NCBI GenBank assembly: GCA_022497155.1
Contig: MU385717.1
Coordinates: 186,001 to 250,000 of the forward strand
Origin: Whalleya microplaca
Lineage: Eukaryota > Ascomycota > Sordariomycetes > Xylariales > Xylariaceae
Direction: 5' to 3'
Length of the DNA: 64,000 nucleotides
How positions within the stretch are numbered: position 1 is the first letter of the stretch; every line of letters begins with the position of its first letter. The notes under the pieces are model-generated. The model had not been told where the DNA came from and made no database searches. It saw only the letters and a program-made list of their open reading frames with translations. The position numbers and the translations under genes are program-made. Positions 1 to 11,199 of the stretch are shown piece by piece.

Positions 1-1261
1 ACAGCATCTCTCTATATCTACATAATAGCCATACATACCTATAGTAAACGCATATGTCGAGAGGCCTTCTTACGGCATGTGTTGGCCAGCGCCTTAGTCC
101 TATTTCCTCCCAGTCTTCTATCGCTAAACCCCTGGGCATCAACTAAACCAACCAACGAGCATTGCGAGCCAGCCAACCACAGTCGGGGAGGAGGCTTTGT
201 ACCTTGGGGATGGGATGTAGGTATGATTTGTATAATGTAAGGTATGTGGGGGCCCGGAGTCCGGAGTGTGGTCTAGGTAGATACACCGCAGCAGTAACGG
301 ACGGGTAGAGTTGGGCACCTAGCTGGAGATCCAATAGCCTCCTTACTTGCCTTGCTTCGACCACCACCTATAACCGTGTGAGTATTTTAGTGAAGCACGG
401 CTCACTGCTGGATATCGATACACAGATAGGTTAAGTACTTTTCATCTGTTTCACCTAGATTAGACGTGCGAATTGTCAAGGAAGCACCTGCGCATTATAC
501 CTATGCAGATATTACACTCCATAGCAATATCAAGGGCCACACACTTCCAATATCAGTATGATAAGAACTACTACAAGACATGGGGACCGAAGAGGCTATT
601 TTTGTTTTTGTACAGGATTAGCATGGACTTCCCATGTTCTCTAGCAAGACGGGACTCGACTCCTCAAGGCAGCCAAGCCAGTCCTCCCTCCCTCTTCTTG
701 CCTGGGACTATATTCATCCTTCATCCGCCCTTTCTAGCGACTCTCTCCCTCTCTCTGTCTCTCTCTCTCTCTGCAACCCACCGAAAAACCCTTTCCTTCT
801 AGAAGCAGCCTCCTCCCTCTTTGCTTGAAGAGGAGCCAGCCAGCGTGTGAGAAAAAGTGATATCAAACCCATCCAAAATTCCTCCTTTGCCTTTGGCCTG
901 TTTCCCTTGACTGCCTACCCAAAAAAAAGATAAAAGATAAAAAGAACCCCTCCCCCACTCACGCCTAGTTTACTCAAGAAACACAACAACACAGTAGGAA
1001 ACTACATTCGGTAGTATAGTATTGCAGTGAGTCCAACTTTCTTCCGTACCGAAACGCCCTGTTATGTGGAACTCGGAGCCGAGGAATGGCGCGATGAAGA
1101 TGGCCAGCAAGCAATGATAACATAAAAGAATAATGGAAGTGTTATATACGGCGGTTCGTGGTACGGCTTAGTAGACGTAGATGCAGAATGCAGTCCGCGA
1201 GTGCAAAGGACGGTCGAGAAGTTTGCAAAATAAGACAGCTTTGATATTGGCGTTCTGTTCA
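1..1261. other. Intergenic, no gene seen
   Basis: No reading frame here has the length, homology or splice pattern of a gene. The stretch is CT-rich around 720-780 and A-rich around 920-970. The right end, about 1000-1261, is probably the 3' UTR of the minus-strand membrane-protein gene. Confidence 0.5.
739..773. repeat. (CT)n microsatellite
   Basis: An imperfect run of CT dinucleotides interrupted by CC and GT. It lies in a pyrimidine-rich stretch without a gene. Confidence 0.8.
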
Positions 1262-2099
1262 TCACGTCCGCCGGAGGACGTTCCACTTCTTGCGTGCGGC
1301 TTTCTTCGGTTTTTCTGTGTAGTCGGCACCAGCGGCCCCAGTGCCTGACATGAACATCGCGCCCGAGTAGTTGCTATCCCTGGCGCCGGGGCCGACCAGA
1401 TTGCCCTGGGTGTTAACGGCGACGGAACTGGGTAGACCCTTGCCCAGCTCGTACAATCGATCCTTCTTCCTCAGGTACTTGCGGCGCCAGATGCAAGCCC
1501 CGACCCAGATACCTATAATACCAACGACGACGATAACGATCATGATAACCCATCTCCAATGGCCGGAAAGCCTGCGAACAAGTCAATTTAAGGCCCACGA
1601 TAGATGCTAAATGAAGCAAGGGAGGGACATACCAGTCTCCGCCGGCGCTTGAGTTACTGCCAGAACTTGCACCAGTACTTGAACTCGCGGCAGTGCTAGT
1701 TGATGTAGCGACAGCTTTGCCGTCACAGAAGCTCGTGAACCAGCTCTGTATGCCCGATAGCCCGTTGGCATCCCCGGGGCACGCATTGTCACAGACGCCG
1801 GACGTGCCCTGCTTGAAAGACTGCAGACTGCTGTAGGCGCAAAAGCAGGTGTCATAGGTATTCGCATCGGCGGTCGGCGCGGCGGGCGGTACACAGGCAC
1901 CGTTGGCATCGTACAGAGGACCACATTGCGCCGCGCACGAAGGCAGCGAGGAGAAGGGTACTACGGTTGTCGCTGGCAGAGCTACATGGCAATTCACGTT
2001 AGCGGCCGATATACAATGGAATGCGAGACGGGCTCTCTACGCGCCCGCGTCGAGGCGATACATAGAGGCGACAGGATCCAATTGAGGTCACCTACCCAT
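1262..2099 (-). CDS. 8-cysteine single-pass membrane protein (CFEM-like spacing)
   Basis: Predicted 220-residue protein from three exons: 2099-2096 (ATGG only), 1981-1633 and 1571-1262. Intron 1 ends with a clear CTAAC branch point and CATGTAG; intron 2 starts GTATGT and ends TTCGCAG. The N-terminal half holds eight cysteines (PSCAAQC, GAC, TCFC, VCDNAC, SFC), a spacing that resembles CFEM ectodomains. A Ser/Thr-rich linker follows, then one membrane span (about WVIMIVIVVVGIIGIWVGA), a basic stop-transfer sequence WRRKYLRKKDR and a short cytosolic tail. No in-frame ATG exists between 2099 and 2612, so this start is the only one available; it leaves no classical signal peptide, which is odd for a Cys-rich ectodomain. 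I recognise the type (fungal surface membrane protein) but no named gene. A role in surface sensing or haem/iron binding would be inference only. Confidence 0.8.
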
Positions 2100-2859
2100 G
2101 ACGAGGAGTGGATAACAATGTCAAAATAGGCCAAATGCAAAGCGACGTGTTCTCGGAGCCGATGGTTGAACCAGGCTCAGGCTCAGGGGTGGTTTTTCCC
2201 GCAGATTCCGGGGCGTGCAGGATTGTCAATAAGCGGGCGCTTAAGTCTGGTTTCGGTGGTTGCGGCGGTATCACAACAGGCGGGAATGGTTGAATGATTG
2301 CGAAGAATCCGGGCAAACAACACAGCAGGGTTGCCTCAATCCAATCGAATTGGGCGATTTTCGATAACGATGGGATGGATTCGAATTCGATGTGTATGTA
2401 TGACGATGGATGACGAATTAGACTGAGGCTGGCGTCGTCGAAGTCGAATAGGCCGAAGAGGCGGGATAGAACAGGTCAAAAGTATGGATGCGTAGGTTGT
2501 AGAGTAGAGTAGAGCGGATTGTCGTGCTTTGATCGGAATGGGCGTAAAAGCGAGGGGATCGGGTGTGTCTTGGCTTTAGGTGTTTGTCCTTCCTCTAGTT
2601 TAGAACTAGTACATTCTCACGATTGTCGGTATTTGATTCCTCCCCGATTTCCTTTCCAAATTGGCCAGCCGCGTTGGTTCGTGCGAAACGAATGTGGTTG
2701 TGTGTGTGTAATGCCTATCGTGAGAAAAAGAGGGAGGGGAGGAAGAAAGACTAGAAGACAAAAAGGAACAAGAGTGAGAGAGAGTGGAGTTGGCTGGCTT
2801 CCAGGGCAGTTTACCTCGTTGGTGGTGATGCCTTCCAGGCCAGGTCCTTAGGTAGCAGG

Positions 2860-2889
2860 TTAGGTTAGTTAGGTTAGTTAGGTTAGTCT
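2860..2889. repeat. 9-bp TTAGGTTAG minisatellite
   Basis: About three tandem copies of TTAGGTTAG sit just after CAGG. The unit resembles but differs from the canonical fungal telomere repeat TTAGGG. This is a single interstitial patch with no other subtelomeric sign nearby. Confidence 0.75.
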
Positions 2890-3263
2890 AACAGGCCTAA
2901 TAGGTAATAAAACGCCCCAAGTGACTTGTCGAACCGGCCGAATTGAGTGTGGTGAGGTAGGATAAAAGGCGCGGAACACGGCACTGCAGACATCGAAGAA
3001 AGAGTAGGAAAACCTTGAAAGCTGAGACCAGACCGGGGTGGGAGGAGTACGTAGTACCATGGTGCCAAGTACCAACGATGTGAGATACTCGCCGATATTC
3101 CAGGCGCTTGGCCCTGCAAGTGAGGTACCCTAGACTACTTAGGGAAGTCCATCTACATATCTACATGTAATGGTGAAGCAGTGGCTGGCAGAGGCCCCAA
3201 AGCTGCCCAGTTTGACTGGGCCCAACCCCTGCATGGCGCTCGCTGATATGTACTTCCAAGTTG

Positions 3264-3281
3264 CACACACACACACACACA
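3264..3281. repeat. (CA)9 microsatellite
   Basis: A perfect CA dinucleotide run in intergenic DNA. Confidence 0.9.
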
Positions 3282-4399
3282 GTTTACTGCTTCCCTACCA
3301 TCTACAGTTCATTAAGGCCGTTGCATAAGTATCTCACATCTACATATACTACGTGGGTTTTATGTGCCTTGCCTACCTACAATGTTGTGCTGCTATACCT
3401 CTGTGTATCTGGGGGCTGTACATACGTATGCACTTGGTACATTAGGTACCTAGATGTGTAACTGTATTGATTCAGGTAATACATGCTGTCAAGTTACTCA
3501 GGTAGGTACATACATAAGTATCGTGCCAAGTGCATAATTGTATGTAGTACCCAACCGTTTTCAGGGTGCGGAATGCAAGTAAGCCTCCCTCAACGTCATG
3601 CCTAATTGGTAATTTCCCAGCAATCGCTCAATCGCTAGATCGCTCGTATTCTCCTCCGGTCCCTAGCCAGATCTATTTTATCCACCCGTTCCTTATTTAC
3701 ATCCTATTCCAATTACATACACGTATATCCGTAAATTGACGTGCTGACATGACTAATCAATCATGTTTACGACAAGGTTTTCGAATCAGACAGTAGTAGA
3801 ATTATACCTAGTTTCAATGACATTGGCATTTGTAATGGTATTCTGCTTCTATTGTGTGAATGGCCGTATAAGCGCGTATGAGCATTGAAACGTATGAGCA
3901 TCGTCTATGTGTTGTACCATAGCAGCTTCATGGCAGGTAACCTAGGTGGTCTCAATTGGTTGGTGTTCATCTTTATTATTAGTCGGATGGATAGATCGGA
4001 TCGTCTTCAGGGGCCAAGGGTCTAGCGCCCACGCCCAGTCTTTGTCTCGTGTTCGCCTGTTCTGGAAATGACCTGACTGGCTACCACTGACGGGCAGCTG
4101 CCATCAGCGAAGACTATTGGTGCACGGGCCAGTATTGGTTAGCAACTGCTTAGTTTGCAAATATCCGCTCAGCGCCGCTCCATCTCGGCTAATCGGGTAT
4201 CGGACCCCAGATACAGATTAGCGCTAACCTAAATCGTCGTCCACGCCTAAAGAAATGGATCCAGAAGCTCTGCCAATGCTTCTCTCTTGCTTCCAACCCG
4301 GACCCTTTCCTCCATCTCATCAGGCACGGTGTTTCTGACGTCCTATGACAGATGTGTATAACAAAGAGATTTGCCATTTTAATAGTAGGTAAATTCAAT

Positions 4400-4693
4400 A
4401 GTAGTGCAAGTTACCTCCAAAGGCAGCTGGGGATACCTGTAGCCCCTTACCGCCTGCCTGATAAGGCAATTAGAGACCAATTGCTAATGGCCTCCTTTTG
4501 TCGAATAAGCCTCCTATAGCAGGATGGTTACAGTTGTATTTTTTTGAAGGAATTATATAATTACCCAGTTATTCGATTAGCTATTTAGCTATTTAGAAGT
4601 CATCTATAAGGTCGATAATTTCCGCAACTATTATAGCCTCCTTTAATGCCTCTTTTTTATGCCTCTCCTTTAACTAGGTTATTATAGCGGTTA

Positions 4694-4737
<44 letters not shown>

Positions 4738-4860
4738 AAAAGCCTTAAAGCTATAGTAAAGTTACATTAAAAATATATATAAATTAGGTGGTGTAATAGG
4801 TTACAATTACATTGCGGGAAGGCAGGGTGATGTATTTTATCCTACTATTGAAATAGCAAA
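4400..4860. repeat. AT-rich, TpA-rich tract with (AT)20
   Basis: The tract is strongly AT-rich, with repeated TAGCTATTTAG-type words and a perfect AT dinucleotide run at about 4696-4735. The excess of TpA and scarcity of CpG are what repeat-induced point mutation leaves behind, so it may be the remnant of a mutated repeat. No transposase or reverse-transcriptase homology is visible. Confidence 0.45.
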
Positions 4861-5084
4861 TCTCATAACAAAATGCATTCATATACGCTAGGAGTGCTCA
4901 AATACAGCGTATACGAGACTTCATTTGCTCGAGGTTGAGCTATCTAGGTAGAGAAGGCAGATGGCCTCGATGTCTATTGTCTTCTTTCCTGCCCAGGCCT
5001 ATCACCCTCCTTTCGTCCAGTCCAGTGGCCCACCCATCCGCTCTCCGAGCTAACCCAGCTCTGCTGCCCTCGAGGCATCGCACT

Positions 5085-5591
5085 TTACGCCGGCTTCTTG
5101 ACGCAGTATCCTGGAAACGGGATCTGGTACGCGTTAAAGTAGGATTCAGCAGTGCCGCCCCAGCTCTTGATAGGACCACCAATTTGGGAGGTCCTGTGAC
5201 AGAACCAGCCGTACTCCTCCACGGGCTGGTACACCTCCGCGGTCTCGATCCATTGCTTCAGGACCTTGCGCAGGAGCCCCCGCTTCTGGCGTACGTGGAT
5301 GCGCTTCAGACTGGTGATGCTCTGGTACATGTGCTCGAGCGACTGCAGGTTCGCGCTCTCGGGGTGGAAGCGCTTGGAGGCCTGGATCATGATGTAGACC
5401 TCGCGGATCAGCATCGACTGGCAAGCTGCGCAGTCCTTGAGATATTGGTCGGTTCCCGCGGACGGAATGCCGCCCATGTCGACAACGCCCTTGCATTTTC
5501 GCTTGTCCCAGGCGTCGTCGCAGAGGACCGTGACTTTCTTCGGGATGTCGTGGCCGCAGGCGCCTTGCTCTGAGTTGTATTGCAGACACAT
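5085..5591 (-). CDS. Unrecognised 168-residue cysteine-containing protein
   Basis: A single-exon frame starting at ATG 5591 (MCLQYNSEQGACGHDIPKK). The first 80 residues contain possible metal-binding pairs: a Cys at residue 2, the word ACGH, CDDAWDKRKC and CAAC. This is a pattern I have seen in many short fungal hypothetical proteins that begin MC..Y....CGH. The rest is basic and probably helical (RKVLKQWIETAEVYQPVEEYGWF). It has no signal peptide and no membrane span. The reading frame is GC-richer than the flanking DNA, which supports a real gene. The nearest genes are more than 2 kb away and give no clue to function. Confidence 0.65.
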   Translation of the reverse strand: MCLQYNSEQGACGHDIPKKVTVLCDDAWDKRKCKGVVDMGGIPSAGTDQYLKDCAACQSMLIREVYIMIQASKRFHPESANLQSLEHMYQSITSLKRIHVRQKRGLLRKVLKQWIETAEVYQPVEEYGWFCHRTSQIGGPIKSWGGTAESYFNAYQIPFPGYCVKKPA

Positions 5592-7884
5592 GTCGGGCAA
5601 TGTAGATGGTGCAAGTAAAGACTGGTTAATCGAAATTTCGCTAATATGTTAGGAAACGTCGTCGGGATGTCTCGGTCGACGAGTAAAGTTGTGCTTGTCT
5701 GTTGAAGAGCAGGTGTCTCCAAATAATGCTGAAGGAAAAGTTTTGGTCGAGTCATATAACTAGAGACCACGGATTAGAATTTGCGGAATCACCATTGTAT
5801 GTTTCGATTCTCTATTCACCTTCGTCACAAATCCTTCGTTTGGGAGTATTTACGGTTGCTATCCATAATGGAATATCCTACGTGGATCAAACAAGATTCC
5901 CTATTTTTCAAAGATCAAATGGCAAGCTCGGGTAGAAGGTCGGTTTGATTTTGGTCTGAATTTATAACAATATGCTATCAGGAAGATAGGATGACAAACT
6001 CATCAAGCGAACACACAATACTCAGGCGGCTTACCCACTAAGTACCATTAAGCAGCGTGGCCATTCACTGGAATAAGGGAGCTGACTATAGTGCTTTCAA
6101 GAGATCTAAAGCTGCGACGTGGAATATTGAAAGTACAATAACGTTTCATCATTAGTGACTACAGTGAATGTAACTCGAGAGCGATTCACAAATAACAAAT
6201 AATACCAATTGCTTGCCGGTGAATCAGCACATAATCAGATTTCTTACAATGGGTTGTTCGTCCCAGAGGTTCAGTCATGCCTTTGAACTTAGTAGATACC
6301 TTATGCCTCTCCAAGTCAGATAAAAGCGACACTATATGTAATATTTCGTAACCATCATGCCACCTTGCACACCTCTTTAGGCCCTTAGCCATAGGTCTCT
6401 TCGCACCAGAAGCACCTCTTGCCGGATGTACTTTCATACAGGCCCTAGGTAGTAAGCAGACCTTGTTATATATAGCGACATGCTACTCCCAAAATATTCC
6501 AGCCACAGTATAATTCTACGACGGGAACTTACCCAGTAGCCCCTCTATGATCGTGGTAATGGTGTCATCATGGGACAAAGTGAAGAGGGGCATGGTGACT
6601 TGATTAGTGACAGGTGAAGCTAAGACAAATTATTTAGAGTTTACCCTGGCCAGTTGGGATTATATTCGCACTATCATTGTTGAAATAGAGCTGCAGAGCT
6701 GAATATGAGCCTACATATGGCCATGGTCCGTACATATATAAGGGGGATCTGCCCCATTCTATCTTCATGTTGCCCTGAATGGGACTTTATGCAACAGGCA
6801 CGAATAGAGACGACATATTATAAATTCAAATTCGACCCCTCGCATAACTTAATATAGTATTGTTTCCATTCCCGACGTATCAGAAGGTAGATAGTTTTGC
6901 GAATTATATGCCAGAGCATAGTGACAAAAGTCTGGGTAATAACAACTTTATAGCCTGTTTTATGCCTCACTGCTGAAATAAGTGTGACCTTGTAATATAT
7001 TCATCTTAGTAAATCTCTATATAAAGCGTTCATCAGAGTATAAAAAGGTATACAGCGGGCACCAAGGCGGGCTTTCTTTACCTGCAATTAAGTGATTAGA
7101 TGGGCCTTCGAGGCAAAGACGTGGATGTATACGTATTTATTCCTCGTTTATATTATATAGATGGTTTTTAGTCAGGACACTTGCCTTAGTGTATAGACCT
7201 CAATGTCTATGTATACAAGAGCTTCACCCTTTCTAGCTTCACCTTGTACTTGATAAGCCATTGTGCTCCTCATTATCCAGCTCTTTACCAGCAGCCCGTA
7301 ATAATTGGATTATGAAAACAGGAGTAAAATTGCTTGATAAGTGCAAGGCGAAACTGTAAGGGGCAGAGCGACCTTTATGTATGCATAGGCGGCGGTCGTA
7401 TATAGGCCCGAGTTCAGCTAGATAGGGGTATCGTAACACAGCAATCCAAATTCCTTTCTCCATCCAAACAATCTAATCCTCAAGTAGACCAGCTATCCTA
7501 GCAACGTGGTAGTGGTGACGACACGCCGCGATAACTTATCGGACGCTCAGACGGAGTTCTTGATACTGTACGATGAGGAAAATTTGAGTCTTGACAGAAC
7601 TTAATAAAAAGTCAGCCGGCTTATAAGGTATAACTACGATTCTGTACCATGGTGGCAAGATCCTCCCTTAAATTACAGACATGACTAGTCTGTCAAATCA
7701 TTGGAATGCCACCCAAGCAAAGATTATAGCATTTCTAAAATCCGGTTGATTGAAAATTGAATAAGCCTCCCAATATGATGATATGAGACCATGTATGGTA
7801 CATTGACATTATGTGACGTTATGTCCCGTTTCCTAGGCTACCCCTGAAAACAACCCATTTCCCGATACGTTCATTCTATATCAC
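5592..7884. other. 2.3 kb spacer, nothing identified
   Basis: AT-rich DNA with only short frames lacking recognisable domains or plausible splice partners. The left end is presumably the promoter of the 168-residue protein gene. Confidence 0.5.
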
Positions 7885-8352
7885 TCATTTCTTCCCAGAA
7901 GTATTCTTATGGCTACCATTGTGCTTCTTCTTATGGGAGCTCTTGTGATCGTGGCTCCCATGAGATTTCTGCTGAGAAGAACCGTGAGTTGCATCGGATG
8001 GAGTGACGTATTCAGCATGATACTCGGTTTGATAACTTGCATCAGTAGCCTCAACTTCGGCAATAGCATGGTAAGGGCCGTCATAACCTTGGTTGTACAT
8101 CCAAGCCTCTGTCGAATTGTTCGGATCGTACTCCGTGTTGGGCTGCCCTTGATGCGGCTGCTGAGCCCATTGATCACGAGGTACGGGAATGGTCGGCGAC
8201 TTCGGGCTAGAGGCGGTATTATTGGAATGCCCTATATGTTTGTTAGTATAAGCTATTTTAAACCGAATAAATTCTCAAGGTATCATGTTACCATGTGAAT
8301 TTCCCGAGTTCTTCTTGTCCTTAGAATTCTTCGAAGCATGTGATGAAGACAT
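7885..8352 (-). CDS. Unrecognised small hydrophilic His/Lys/Ser-rich protein
   Basis: Two exons, 8352-8292 and 8231-7885, give about 135 residues. The 60-nt intron starts GTAACA and ends with CTAACAAACATATAG, a textbook branch point and acceptor, and the frame continues exactly across it. The protein starts MSSSHASKNSKDKKNSGNSHG, has a Pro/Gln-rich middle (VPRDQWAQQPHQGQP, EAWMYNQGYDGPYHAI), and ends with a Ser/His/Lys-rich tail (KSHGSHDHKSSHKKKHNGSHK). It has no membrane span, signal peptide or domain I recognise and is probably disordered. The splice signals make a real gene more likely than chance, but expression is unproven. Confidence 0.6.
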
Positions 8353-11199
8353 TGTTGCTCAGTGTATGGGGAGCAGATAAAATCGGCTGTATATGCTTTC
8401 TTAGCATAGAAGTGTGTGTTTTTGGAGGTTAGCTTCTGAGGAACTTGTTTCATGTCCTTCTCCTGCTTGAAGGTGTTGTGCAGAAGCTCCAACCAAGACG
8501 GGAATGGTTTCTTTTATATTCACAGCCTGAAGATTATCGTAATATTCTTCCATTCGTAAGTACCCTGCTTGAGTCTCCTTGAATATGTGTGATCACATAA
8601 AAATACTGCCAAAGAGGCAGAGAGCCAACATCCCCACAATCTCACGTTGCGAGATTAGACGGGTTGATGCATGGTGAAGATCGTGGAGAGGCTTCTCGAA
8701 GGCGCGGGTGCAACACCACCATGGACTCGTCACCCACCATATGTAGATACATACTCATCTCTAACCGATGTTACTAGATCACGATCCACACTACTGTAGT
8801 CTTTTTTCAAACATACGATATTGTCCAACCGTTCAAGCCAATTGGGAGGCTTGGCAGTGTGACTGCTTCGTCATAGTCCAACTAGATACTCAGGAGACCT
8901 TCGCTAGGCCATCTCCAGAGGCATCTTCCATTTATTGACGATATTGCATATATTATTGAGCCTATATACGATGGGGTCAAATACAGGTTACCTACCGTTT
9001 TGTAAATTTAATGCCTGATCTGATATACATATGCGGCCAGTATAGAGACGTTCCTGCAAGGAGACTATTTAGGACTATAAAATCCTCATTCCCACTTCGA
9101 AGTAGGCAGAAGCTACTTCATATTGGTGCAAATTAACCCAATTATACAAAAATATTGTCGTGCTAGCGAAGTTATACAAACACCTCCCCAACGTCCCGGT
9201 GTATTGCATATTCGTTATGCGTGACATGACCCTGGAAGATATTGTGAAATCTTGCCCTCAGGAAAGCCAAGCACCAACCAAACCACATTGTTCTATCGTC
9301 GGAGTTGTTGGTCTTTGTGCCTAGGACTGTCAAAAGGACACCGAATTGACACGCAAGAACCATGATATATATCCTATGGTTACGAACCTGCGTGCTTAGG
9401 CGGGTGGCTGCATACAGTTTTGCGTTCGCCAACCACACTGTTAGACACATCTCTTGAGTGAACTTGGCTCACATTCTTGCCTCAACGGCTTTCCTATTCA
9501 AGACTCCCGCCAAGTGAGAACTACATACTCGTAGGTATTAGCAGGGTCCTAAATGTTCAAATCTCTTCCGATCGGACCCGTAATCTGGGTTTGACACCCA
9601 GCTGCATGTAAAGTTGTTTTCAATGCGAATGCAAGATTGGTGACACTGGTGTTCCCGGCCTCACCATATCCGATCTTTCACAATTCGGTATACTAACACA
9701 AAGATCATGTTCCTGACTGTCGTGCAGTTTTGTAACCCCCTCGGCCTCATTGGACAGTAGATTTTGTCAGTACCTTGAGAATACCCATCAGCGTGTACTT
9801 TAAGTGAGTACTAAGTACGCAGTGCAGAAACTGAGAGCTTGGTGGTTCCATTGCCGCTGTCGCACTCGCATGGCTCAACCGAGGCATAACATAGATGCTA
9901 GCTGTGCATCGTTATCCTGATACTTGTGAGATGCATTGGCCGATATCGCAGCTGTGCCATGGAGATGAGCTTCTGGGTTTCTATAGCTTCAATATGGATA
10001 ATAAATTTTACCTCATCGCGCTTCAATCTATTTCGCACAGAATTAATCGAAATTTTGCAGATCGAGATATAAAAACATGTTATACACTACGATGAACAAG
10101 CGATGGTTATGGATTATGATATCGTGAGCATTACGGACTCGTGCCCCTGAGTGTTCGTTGCACATTTCTTGAGGCTACATCTGTTGTTCCATTCAAAACT
10201 AGGTAGAGGTTGGAATAGCTGGTCTCCCAACTACGGTCAGTTTTCTATCTAAAAGGCTTCATTCATCTTCGGGAGCCTTACCACGTGTACACAAGATATA
10301 GTAGACAACTTCTCCACACTATTCTGGCAGCCGCGTCAACTCAGCAGTCGTGCCACGACTTTACAACACCTGTCAGGGGTATAGAACGTTGATCTCATGG
10401 TTCTTTCAACCGGTTTCTACCCTCTGTGAAACAGAGCTAAATTTATCTTCTCTATGTGGGTATATACATCGCGGGATATGATGTGGCCCATACAGGAGGT
10501 TCTGTATTACAGTGTATGATCGAACTGACGTAAGTTTATGGCTTGGTCTACATGGGAGAAGGCATGGAACGTTTGGATTATGGGGTCATGTACTGCAGAA
10601 ACCGTTAGGCAAAATAATCATGAGCTAGTTTCCACGTGGAAGCGGATATCTCGGGGAACGCTGCGTAATCATGCCAGGCACAGAGACGTCAGAGGTCAGC
10701 TTGTGCTCCCTTCTGGGAGAGTCCGTCATTACATGTCAGCCTTAAAGCGCTGTGCAAGGTTGCCAAGTCATTTCCCGCCGTGACAATGGCAAGTGCTTGG
10801 CCAAATCCCGCCGGTGATCATGAAATGTCGTACTGTAGATATCTCACCTCTTATCTGGCATGCGGTGTGTGTAACTCTCTCACCATTTCGGAGAAGTAGC
10901 TACTCTAGGCATTTTCTCCGATACATTTGAGACTTGATGATCTTTAAAACGGCCGTAAATTATACCGTCAGTTATGAAGGACGAACCTGTCCGCACAAAC
11001 GGCTCGGCCGAATTATACATTCACCGAATCAACACCCTCTTTTGCTGTGAGACTATTCAGAGAATAGTAGATCTACCGATTATGTTATAATTGTTAATCA
11101 TCAAGTCACATCAAACACTTACATATCATTCTCTAGTAAGTCTCAGTATGTCTTAGTTTATCGGGATCTAGACTCGCCATAAGATAACTGCTACACTGC
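8353..11199. other. 2.8 kb spacer, nothing identified
   Basis: No coding frame, RNA gene or repeat could be supported here. A hydrophobic 92-codon frame at 9172-9450 (-) has no splice partners and no recognisable family. The right end is the 3' flank of the permease gene. Confidence 0.45.

Larger units (their letters stand above)
2100..5084. other. 3 kb gene-poor spacer with several repeats
   Basis: Positions 2100-2520 are probably the 5' leader and promoter of the minus-strand membrane-protein gene (CT-rich on that strand). Positions 2850-4930 hold no convincing coding frame. They contain a 9-bp minisatellite, a CA run and an AT-rich tract listed separately. Confidence 0.5.

Noticed and set aside
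473..828. Two overlapping plus-strand frames of 109 and 64 codons
   Set aside because: Low-complexity CT-repeat translation, no splice context, no family.
6186..6437. 83-codon minus-strand frame suggestive of a transposon fragment
   Set aside because: No catalytic motif of any transposase, integrase or RNase H could be found.
9172..9450. Hydrophobic 92-codon minus-strand frame
   Set aside because: No recognisable motif, no splice partners, AT-rich surroundings; it may be a decayed fragment but nothing supports a gene.
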